Shown here piece after piece: positions 7,822 to 12,486 of a stretch of DNA of 12,486 nt. The DNA comes from Erysipelotrichaceae bacterium. Lineage in GTDB: Bacteria > Bacillota_I > Bacilli_A > Erysipelotrichales > Erysipelotrichaceae. Within the stretch, counting starts at the first letter, position 1. Each line of letters begins with the position of its first letter. Position numbers and translations under genes: made by a program. Under the pieces are notes generated by a model. That model saw nothing but the letters and a program-made list of their open reading frames with translations, did not search any database and had not been told where the DNA came from. The DNA lies in the NCBI GenBank assembly GCA_900759455.1, contig CAAEVI010000112.1:1-12486 (forward strand), read 5' to 3'.

Positions 7822-8508
7822 TTATTTTCTTTTCTTTTTTTGCAGGATCATTTTCTCTTCTTTGGAAATTTGTTTGCTTTCACAAGCTTTTTGTAACGTT
7901 TTATTATAAGTGAAGGTATCGAGTGTTGAATTTTGCAGATACGTTTTCGTCTGTTCAGGATATTTGACGATTGCCATACTGAGCAGCCAGGCGACAGCCA
8001 TCTGAACATAATATTCATGTTGAAACGGATAGTCGCAAAAGCAAAAGATTTGATGCAGATTCTTTTCGTTTAAAAAATGGTCGAGCAAGGATACGTAAAC
8101 AAATCGTTGATGCCATACATTCTTTGTATTCAAATGTTTTTGCAGGTAGTCTAAAATTATTTGATTATTTTCTTTGCGCATCCATTTGCATCGTGCAACT
8201 GTCTGATCACAAACACACCAGTTGTCAATCAAGGATATGAAATTATCACAGTACAATATACGTTGTTCAATTGACAGGTCAGACTTTGCCATGACAAATC
8301 CGTAAATAAGATCCATTTCATAACAGTTTTTTTTATAATGATCCAAATAGCTGAGAGGATCATCTTTTATAATAGATGCACTGATAGATTCCAATACGGG
8401 TGTACGTACGCCAATCAGTTTTTTCTCCTTGATGATCTTTTCACTGAACTTTTTATAGTTTATGTCCTGATGCTGTTTCACTCTGTCTAATATTTCCTGT
8501 ATATTCAT
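7822..8508 (-). CDS. DNA alkylation repair protein, AlkD-like HEAT-repeat DNA glycosylase
   Basis: This 228-residue protein fits the DNA_alkylation (AlkD/AlkC-like) family, all-helical HEAT-like glycosylases that excise N3- and N7-alkylpurines. The evidence is GVRTPVLESI (33-42), close to the family's GVR.P.LR.IAK, and IDNWCVCDQT (94-103). The latter places Trp97 and Asp101 in the W-x3-D spacing of the catalytic Trp109/Asp113 of Bacillus cereus AlkD; Trp174 (VAWLLSMA) and Arg135 could match Trp187 and Arg148. These residue matches are from memory, not an alignment. SD AAAGGAG (8514-8520, minus) lies 5 nt before the ATG. It is the only minus-strand gene here, convergent with serS and divergent from the GNAT gene. 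The C-terminus is a lysine-rich tail (KKKRK). It might instead be a family member with another substrate. Confidence 0.85.
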   Translation of the reverse strand: MNIQEILDRVKQHQDINYKKFSEKIIKEKKLIGVRTPVLESISASIIKDDPLSYLDHYKKNCYEMDLIYGFVMAKSDLSIEQRILYCDNFISLIDNWCVCDQTVARCKWMRKENNQIILDYLQKHLNTKNVWHQRFVYVSLLDHFLNEKNLHQIFCFCDYPFQHEYYVQMAVAWLLSMAIVKYPEQTKTYLQNSTLDTFTYNKTLQKACESKQISKEEKMILQKKKRK

Positions 8509-8528
8509 GATAGCTCCTTTTTTTCGTA

Positions 8529-8534
8529 TATAAT
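8529..8534 (+). promoter_or_regulatory. Possible -10 box of the GNAT gene
   Basis: A perfect TATAAT lies on the plus strand, one base from the mirror-image TATAAT of the divergent promoter. No good -35 and no TGn are seen upstream (the 17-bp-spaced hexamer is CATGAT), so this is a weak call. The transcript would have a leader of about 55 nt before the ATG at 8595. No other promoter for the acetyltransferase stands out in 8509-8594. Confidence 0.25.
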
Positions 8535-8535
8535 G

Positions 8536-8564
8536 ATTATATCATGATGTTTATTTTTCATTAA
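8536..8564 (-). promoter_or_regulatory. Promoter of the alkD-like gene
   Basis: Read on the minus strand, TATAAT occupies 8541-8536 and is preceded by TGA, an extended -10. The hexamer 17 bp upstream (8564-8559) is TTAATG, a poor -35 that the TGn element can offset. Transcription would start near 8529, giving a leader of about 20 nt that contains the SD. Confidence 0.6.
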
Positions 8565-8594
8565 AGCTCTATATATCCTGAGAGAGAGGTTTTC

Positions 8595-9146
8595 ATGTTG
8601 ATTATTAAAATAGAACACTATCATCGTTTGTCTGAGGAGGAACGATCAGAAATAGATATGTTTGTCTGTGAATGTTTCGGTGAAAAGAAAGTGCAGCCGA
8701 TCCATCGAAGCGAGGTGGATGCTTTCAGTTTTCGTTTGTTTTCCGACACAAAACTGACTGCTTACTGCTCTGTTTTTTCCTGTAAGATCAGAAACGAAAA
8801 TATCGTTGCCGGTGCTTTATCTTGTTTTTGTGTAAAGAGCGGTGAACGACATAAAGGTGTCGGCCGGATGTTGCTGCATTCGGTGGAAGAGTGGATGAAA
8901 CGTTCTCACTGTTTTGATATTTCTTTATTTACTTGTCATCCTTCACTACTTTCCTTTTATGAATGCAACAGTCATTGGCATTCTGTTGATGTTTGTATTC
9001 GCTCCTATGATCAACCTGAGCTTAATTCACTTTCTTTTTCTCTAGCTGTATTGTTTCAGTCTTTTGATCCTACATTTGATGAGGAGACTTTTGTGTTCGA
9101 TCATGATTGGATCGATCTTTATCTGCCTATGGATATTTTTATTTAA
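8595..9146 (+). CDS. GNAT family N-acetyltransferase
   Basis: The 183-residue protein looks like a GNAT acyltransferase, which transfers an acetyl group from acetyl-CoA to an amine. The pyrophosphate-binding motif A reads RHKGVGRMLL (85-94), fitting the (Q/R)xxGx(G/A) rule, after the predicted beta-4 strand ALSCFCVK (74-81). A motif B-like LFTCHPSLLSFYECNSHW (111-128) follows. The residues after about 130 carry no motif I know, so the substrate cannot be told. Cysteine, Ser and Phe are rather frequent. The ATG at 8595 follows a modest SD AGAGAGG. It is divergent from the alkD-like gene; SRP RNA follows on the same strand with its own promoter. No terminator is obvious after the stop. Confidence 0.8.
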   Translation: MLIIKIEHYHRLSEEERSEIDMFVCECFGEKKVQPIHRSEVDAFSFRLFSDTKLTAYCSVFSCKIRNENIVAGALSCFCVKSGERHKGVGRMLLHSVEEWMKRSHCFDISLFTCHPSLLSFYECNSHWHSVDVCIRSYDQPELNSLSFSLAVLFQSFDPTFDEETFVFDHDWIDLYLPMDIFI

Positions 9147-9172
9147 TGTTTCGTTTTATCTGATTTGCGGGA

Positions 9173-9201
9173 TAGACAGACTGCTTCTAATCTGTTATAA
9201 T
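9173..9201 (+). promoter_or_regulatory. Promoter of the SRP RNA gene
   Basis: TAGACA (9173-9178, five of six) and TATAAT (9196-9201) are 17 bp apart, with TGT (9193-9195) as an extended -10. The predicted start, about 9208, coincides with the 5' end of the RNA's closing stem. A near-consensus promoter suits an abundant stable RNA. Confidence 0.85.
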
Positions 9202-9206
9202 AAATG

Positions 9207-9290
9207 AGCTACTGCAATGGTATCTTACGAATCAGGTCAGGTCGGGAACGAAGCAGCCTTAAGGAAGCTCTATCATGTGCAGTAGCTTTT
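9207..9290 (+). ncRNA. ffs: Signal recognition particle RNA, small (4.5S) bacterial type
   Basis: The RNA pairs with Ffh to form the SRP that targets nascent membrane proteins. The diagnostic apical domain CAGGTCAGGTCGGGAACGAA, followed by GCAGCC, spans 9233-9258, with a GGAA tetraloop (9245-9248) closed by UCG/CGA. This nearly repeats the E. coli 4.5S core. The ends close by a perfect 10-bp stem, AGCTACTGCA (9207-9216) with TGCAGTAGCT (9278-9287). This stem is followed by TTTT-A-TTTT and so also acts as the terminator. The RNA is about 84 nt, with no room for the Alu domain of the Bacillus scRNA. In Bacillus subtilis the SRP RNA lies between tadA and dnaX; here it precedes tadA. Confidence 0.95.
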
Positions 9291-9294
9291 ATTT

Positions 9295-9300
9295 TATAAT
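9295..9300 (+). promoter_or_regulatory. Possible -10 box for tadA, overlapping parS
   Basis: A perfect TATAAT lies between the SRP RNA terminator and tadA. It has no recognisable -35 or TGn, so it may be chance in an AT-rich stretch. If used, transcription would start near 9306, in the middle of the parS palindrome, with a leader of about 24 nt. The alternative is that tadA is read through from the SRP RNA promoter. Confidence 0.3.
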
Positions 9301-9315
9301 GTTTCACGTGAAACA
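9300..9315. other. parS site 1 (ParB/Spo0J binding site)
   Basis: TGTTTCACGTGAAACA is a perfect 16-bp palindrome matching the bacterial chromosomal parS consensus. With flanking bases the symmetry runs over 20 bp (9298-9317). It lies between the SRP RNA terminator and the tadA Shine-Dalgarno GGAGGT (9319-9324). ParB bound here would nucleate the partition complex near the origin. In RNA the palindrome could form a hairpin directly before the tadA ribosome binding site. Confidence 0.95.
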
Positions 9316-9329
9316 TTTGGAGGTGCCCG

Positions 9330-9815
9330 ATGAATGATTATGAACGTTTTATGAAAGAAGCTATTAAGCAGGCACAGAAAGCAAAACAGATAGACGAAGT
9401 TCCGATCGGATGCGTCATTGTAAAAGAGGGAAAAATTATTGCACGCGGATATAATAAAAGGGAAGTCCTGCAGCAGTCAATTGCACATGCTGAAATCATT
9501 GCAATTCAGAAGGCATGCAAAAAACTGGGGACCTGGCGCCTGGAAGGGTGTGAATTGTATGTGACCTTAGAACCATGTCCGATGTGTGCGGGTGCCATCT
9601 TACAGTCCAGAATTGAAAAAGTAATATACGGGGCCAGTGATCCAAAGGGAGGATCTATTGATAGCTGCATGCACATGTACGATACAAAGGGTTACAATCA
9701 TTATCCTTTATCGATATCCGGTATATGTGCGGAGGAATGTTCGCAGATGTTAAAGGATTTTTTTAAGGAAAAGCGGAAAAAACATAAGAAACAACAAACA
9801 GGTGAAACGATATAA
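9330..9815 (+). CDS. tadA: tRNA adenosine(34) deaminase TadA
   Basis: TadA deaminates adenosine 34 to inosine in tRNA-Arg(ACG), allowing one tRNA to read several CGN codons. The 161-residue protein is of standard length and starts in the usual way (MNDYERFMKEAIKQAQKA). The zinc and catalytic site is clear: His53 and Glu55 in HAEIIAI, and Cys83 and Cys86 in EPCPMCAGAI. The downstream KVIYGASDPKGG (97-108) is typical. A basic tail (KEKRKKHKKQQ) ends the protein. GGAGGT is 5 nt before the ATG; a second in-phase start is absent nearby. The gene lies between SRP RNA/parS and dnaX, a neighbourhood shared with Bacillus subtilis. A terminator hairpin overlaps its stop codon. Confidence 0.96.
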   Translation: MNDYERFMKEAIKQAQKAKQIDEVPIGCVIVKEGKIIARGYNKREVLQQSIAHAEIIAIQKACKKLGTWRLEGCELYVTLEPCPMCAGAILQSRIEKVIYGASDPKGGSIDSCMHMYDTKGYNHYPLSISGICAEECSQMLKDFFKEKRKKHKKQQTGETI

Positions 9816-9827
9816 ACCTGTTTTTTT
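9796..9827 (+). terminator. Terminator overlapping the tadA stop codon
   Basis: AAACAGGT (9796-9803) pairs with ACCTGTTT (9816-9823), and the T run extends to 9827 (seven T). The 12-nt loop contains the TAA stop of tadA (9813-9815). Ribosomes ending translation would cover the upstream arm, so termination may be sensitive to translation. dnaX has its own promoter 50 nt further on. Confidence 0.8.
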
Positions 9828-9875
9828 ATACAAACAATGGAGAAAAAAAACGACGCTAAAATGAGCAGTTAAGTA

Positions 9876-9884
9876 TGTTATAAT
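9876..9884 (+). promoter_or_regulatory. Promoter of dnaX-ebfC-recR, extended -10
   Basis: TGTTATAAT (9876-9884) is a complete extended -10, identical to that of the SRP RNA gene. The hexamer at the 17-bp spacing is CTAAAA, so the -35 is poor. The predicted start near 9891 leaves a leader of about 30 nt before the dnaX ATG, with AGGTG at 9911-9915 as SD. Confidence 0.7.
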
Positions 9885-9919
9885 TGTAACGACATAAAAT
9901 ATATGAAAGCAGGTGAACC

Positions 9920-11752
9920 ATGGCTTATCAGGCACTATATAGAAAATACAGACCGGACTGTTTTGAAAATGTTGCCGGACAAAAGGCAATTATACAGACA
10001 TTGAAAAATGCAGTGTCCAAAAATAAGATCGCACATGCATATTTGTTTTGCGGTCCCAGAGGTACAGGAAAAACTTCTATCGCAAAGATATTTGCAAAGA
10101 TGTTAAACTGTGAAGATCAGGAACATGCACCTTGCGGAAAATGCAGAAACTGTATTGAATTTCAGAAAGGGTCGCATCCGGATATCATTGAAATCGATGC
10201 TGCCAGCAACAACGGTGTAGATGAGGTCAGAAGTCTGATCGAAAAAGTAAAATATGCTCCTATGGAGGGAAAATATAAAGTATATATCATTGATGAGGTT
10301 CACATGATGTCAACAGGTGCTTTTAATGCTCTGTTAAAAACAATTGAGGAACCTCCTGCACATGTGATTTTTATTTTTGCGACGACAGAACCACATAAGG
10401 TTCTTCCTACGATCATATCCAGATGCCAGCGTTTCGATTTTAATAAAGTATCGGCAAAAGATATGATCGAAAGAATTCATTATGTTCTGGATCATGAACA
10501 GATTACTATGGAAGAAGATGCAATCCGTATCATTGCCGCTTTGGCAGATGGCGGAATGCGTGATGCATTGTCCATTCTTGACCAGTGTATCGCTTATGCT
10601 CAAAATAATATCACTGTTCAGGATGTGAATATGATTTACGGGATCACGACACCGGAAGAAAAGGGACACCTGATTGAACTTGTGCTGCAGCATGACTGTC
10701 TTGGACTTCTTGAACAAATCGAAAGTTTGAATGAGAAAGGAACAGACATCAAGCGATTAACATCTGATCTGATTGATTTATTGAAGGAAAGCATCATTTA
10801 CAGTTATACATCAAATACGGACTTAGTTACTTCAGCGAACTTGAGCGTAATACAGAATATATTAAATGTACCTTCGATACCTTCACGTTTCGGTATGCTT
10901 GATGTTTTGATCGAAACATATGAGAAATACAGAAATGCATCGGATGTAACTTCATATTTTGAACTTTCGATGTTAAAACTGCTTGAGATCGATCCGAATT
11001 TGAAAATTGAAACAACACAGAATCCATCTGTAAGTCAGCAGCAAAGCCCTGTCGGTGATATTACATTAACTCCGTCTGATACAAGGAAATCGTTGTCGCC
11101 TGTCAATGAACAGAAGGAAAAAGAACCGTTAAATGTTTCACGTGAAACATTTAAAAGAGACAATGAACCAGAAGCCAGTCCTAAAGTTAATACAGATGTA
11201 TCTTTGCCATTGGATTTTGAAGAAAAAAAGGAAGAAAAGAAAACAAGTGAAAAGAAAACAATCAAAAAAGAGAAACCGTTGATCATCAATGACGATTTTG
11301 TGATCCGATTGCTGACGGGTGCCAACAAACAGGAACGACAGATGGACGATGAAAAGTTCAGAAATATCAATGCGTATCTGAATGAACTGGAATGGGCTAA
11401 ATATGCAAATGCGGTTAAGAACATTGAAATTGTTGCAAGCGGAAAAAACTATATCGTTGTGTGTACCGAAAGTTTGATTGAGGCCAAAGAAATAAATCAG
11501 ATTGAAGAGGAAGACAGCTTTGTACCGTTTATGGATCAGTTGCTGGGAATATCGAAAAAAATATTTGCAGTTGATGCGGAACAGCGTAAGCGTGTCATTG
11601 CAAAGTTTAAAGAACTTATGATTCAAGGAAATCTTCCGGAACCTGTTTCAATTGAAATAAAGAAGAGCAAAGAAGAAAAAGAGAAAGAAATGAGTACAGA
11701 AGAGAAACTGATGGACTTATTTGGCGATGATCTGATCATTATGGAGGAATAA
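9920..11752 (+). CDS. dnaX: DNA polymerase III subunit gamma/tau
   Basis: DnaX is the ATPase of the clamp loader that places the beta clamp on primed DNA and tethers polymerases. The 610-residue full-length (tau) form shows the family start AYQALYRKYRP, Walker A GPRGTGKT (45-52), zinc cysteines 64, 72, 75 and 78, Walker B YIIDEVH (122-128), the sensor region TTEPHKVLPTI (155-165) and the SRC arginine finger (168-170). Clamp-loader domains run to about 360, then a low-complexity charged linker (about 365-455) and a C-terminal tau domain. The linker carries parS site 2 (residues 405-411, NVSRETF) and the heptamer A AAA AAG at residues 436-437. A -1 shift there would end after six codons, giving a gamma-like protein of 443 residues. 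ebfC follows 4 nt after the stop. Confidence 0.97.
   Translation: MAYQALYRKYRPDCFENVAGQKAIIQTLKNAVSKNKIAHAYLFCGPRGTGKTSIAKIFAKMLNCEDQEHAPCGKCRNCIEFQKGSHPDIIEIDAASNNGVDEVRSLIEKVKYAPMEGKYKVYIIDEVHMMSTGAFNALLKTIEEPPAHVIFIFATTEPHKVLPTIISRCQRFDFNKVSAKDMIERIHYVLDHEQITMEEDAIRIIAALADGGMRDALSILDQCIAYAQNNITVQDVNMIYGITTPEEKGHLIELVLQHDCLGLLEQIESLNEKGTDIKRLTSDLIDLLKESIIYSYTSNTDLVTSANLSVIQNILNVPSIPSRFGMLDVLIETYEKYRNASDVTSYFELSMLKLLEIDPNLKIETTQNPSVSQQQSPVGDITLTPSDTRKSLSPVNEQKEKEPLNVSRETFKRDNEPEASPKVNTDVSLPLDFEEKKEEKKTSEKKTIKKEKPLIINDDFVIRLLTGANKQERQMDDEKFRNINAYLNELEWAKYANAVKNIEIVASGKNYIVVCTESLIEAKEINQIEEEDSFVPFMDQLLGISKKIFAVDAEQRKRVIAKFKELMIQGNLPEPVSIEIKKSKEEKEKEMSTEEKLMDLFGDDLIIMEE
11134..11149. other. parS site 2, inside dnaX
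   Basis: A second perfect TGTTTCACGTGAAACA, 1834 bp from site 1. The symmetry extends to 26 bp (11129-11154). It lies in the dnaX linker, where it encodes NVSRETF in the reading frame, a part of the protein with little sequence constraint. Two exact 16-bp matches in 12.5 kb cannot be chance. The mRNA can form an 11-bp hairpin here, 70 nt before the heptamer at 11224. Confidence 0.95.
11224..11250 (+). other. Candidate -1 frameshift (or slippage) site in dnaX
   Basis: A AAA AAG at 11224-11230 is in the correct phase for simultaneous -1 slippage (zero-frame codons AAA AAG), the same heptamer as E. coli dnaX. After the shift the codons are GGA AGA AAA GAA AAC AAG and then TGA at 11248-11250, which gives a 443-residue product. 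It lies within a run of seven A, so RNA polymerase slippage is another route. No clear stimulatory SD upstream or stable stem-loop just downstream is visible, which lowers confidence. Confidence 0.4.
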
Positions 11753-11756
11753 GTAT

Positions 11757-12065
11757 ATGGATATGAATAAACTTTTGTCGGAAGCGATGAAACTTCAGGA
11801 AAACCTGACTTCGTCACAGGAAAGACTCGAGAAAGAAGTATTTGAAGCAAGTATGGGCGGAGGAGCTGTCAAAGTATCTGTAAAAGGCTCGATGGAAATT
11901 GAAAAAATACAAATTGCCGATGAACTGATGGAAAAAGAAAATAAAGAGGATTTGGAAGAGCTTCTGCTCGCATGCATGAATCAGGCGTTATCAAAAGTAA
12001 AAGAAGAAAAAGAAAAAAATATGAAGTCTATGACAGGCGGAATGTCCATTCCGGGAGTGTTTTAA
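11757..12065 (+). CDS. ebfC: YbaB/EbfC family nucleoid-associated protein
   Basis: A 102-residue member of the YbaB/EbfC family, small dimeric DNA-binding proteins linked to nucleoid structure and to the RecFOR repair group. Seen here: an N-terminal helix of MDMNKLLSEAMKLQ type, the central glycine-rich strand turn MGGGAVKVSVKG (33-44), a DLEELLLACMNQAL helix (64-77) and the typical C-terminal MTGGMSIPGVF. The ATG at 11757 is 8 nt after GGAGGA, which lies in the last codons of dnaX; Met3 is an alternative start. The position between dnaX and recR is conserved in many bacteria. It is surely co-transcribed with both: 4 nt separates it from dnaX and none from recR. Confidence 0.95.
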   Translation: MDMNKLLSEAMKLQENLTSSQERLEKEVFEASMGGGAVKVSVKGSMEIEKIQIADELMEKENKEDLEELLLACMNQALSKVKEEKEKNMKSMTGGMSIPGVF

Positions 12066-12486
12066 ATGTACCCCGGAAAATTCGAAGATCTCATTGAAGC
12101 GTTTCGTCATTTACCCGGTGTCGGCATAAAAACAGCTGAACGTTATGCATTTACCGCTTTAGAATGGGATGAAGAAACATTAGATGCATTCATCCGTGCG
12201 CTGGATGCCTTACATGGCGGAATCAGAAAGTGCAGTGTCTGCGGAAATTTAAGCGATGATGACAAATGTATGATATGTAGGGATGATACAAGAAATCCGA
12301 ATGTAATCTGTGTCGTACAAAGTCCGAAGGATGTCATTGCCATGGAAAAAACAAAAGAATACAATGGTGTCTATCATGTATTGAACGGTGTGATCAATAC
12401 AGCAAAAGGAGTTATGCCGCAGGATCTTAATATCAAATCCTTGCTGGATCGTGTTAACGATGATACGGAAGAAGTGATCCTGGCCA
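12066..12486 (+). CDS. recR: Recombination protein RecR (5' part, cut by window edge)
   Basis: RecR acts with RecO and RecF to load RecA on gapped DNA. About 140 of some 200 codons are present; the reading frame is open to the window edge. Visible: the N-terminal helix-hairpin-helix with LPGVGIKTAERYA (16-28), a C4 zinc finger with Cys56, Cys59, Cys68 and Cys71 (CSVCG...CMIC), and the start of the TOPRIM domain, VICVVQSPKDVIAMEKT (80-96), followed by YHVLNGVI. The start codon ATG directly follows the ebfC stop (TAA-ATG), with GGGAG at 12053-12057 as SD. This completes the dnaX-ebfC-recR operon. recF in the same window belongs to the same repair pathway. Confidence 0.95.
   Translation, partial: MYPGKFEDLIEAFRHLPGVGIKTAERYAFTALEWDEETLDAFIRALDALHGGIRKCSVCGNLSDDDKCMICRDDTRNPNVICVVQSPKDVIAMEKTKEYNGVYHVLNGVINTAKGVMPQDLNIKSLLDRVNDDTEEVILA

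Noticed and set aside
11261..11269. A second slippery site in dnaX (ATC AAA AAA GAG)
   Set aside because: In frame the heptamer is C AAA AAA, which does not meet the X XXY YYZ rule.
11138..11626. Long minus-strand frame within dnaX
   Set aside because: It is rich in Phe, Leu and Ser because the plus strand is Lys and Glu rich; this is a composition shadow with no start signal.

Overview
This window looks like the origin-proximal housekeeping region of a low-to-mid GC Gram-positive (Bacillota) chromosome. The gene order yaaA-recF-gyrB-gyrA, then serS, tadA, an SRP RNA and dnaX-ebfC-recR, is the order familiar from Bacillus around dnaA/dnaN, but compressed. The seven-codon tail at the left edge could be the end of dnaN. 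A small 4.5S-type SRP RNA (no Alu domain visible), the serS T-box and the type of SerRS (its closest remembered relatives are in gut Firmicutes) make an Erysipelotrichia-like gut anaerobe my best guess. This is inference; no search was run. TGA is used as a stop.

Layout. 1-264: end of an upstream gene, two tandem hairpins (the second a strong terminator) and an extended -10 promoter. 265-5986: a tight co-directional cluster yaaA (S4 protein), recF, gyrB, gyrA with 4-nt overlap or 4-13 nt gaps, ended by a terminator at 6000-6041. 6066-7629: promoter, serine T-box (specifier AGC, T-box UGGC) and serS. 7720-7766: a bidirectional terminator between convergent genes. 7822-9146: a small divergent accessory pair, an AlkD-like DNA alkylation repair gene (the only minus-strand gene) and a GNAT acetyltransferase. 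9173-9290: SRP RNA with its own promoter. 9330-9815: tadA. 9876-12486: dnaX, ebfC/ybaB and the first 140 codons of recR, packed as one operon.

Two perfect 16-bp parS sites (TGTTTCACGTGAAACA), the target of ParB/Spo0J, lie 1.8 kb apart: one between the SRP RNA and the tadA ribosome binding site, the other inside the dnaX reading frame. They tie the region to chromosome segregation and support an origin-proximal location. dnaX also carries an in-frame A AAA AAG heptamer like that of Escherichia coli dnaX; a -1 shift there meets a stop after six codons and would give a 443-residue gamma-like protein.

Together the genes serve replication and topology (gyrase, clamp loader), recombinational repair (RecF, RecR, EbfC), alkylation repair, translation (SerRS, TadA) and protein targeting (SRP RNA). 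I see no phage, insertion sequence, CRISPR array or clearly novel defence system. The points worth a second look are the parS pair, the possible dnaX frameshift, the unusual SerRS motif 3 and the arrangement of sites around the SRP RNA-tadA junction.
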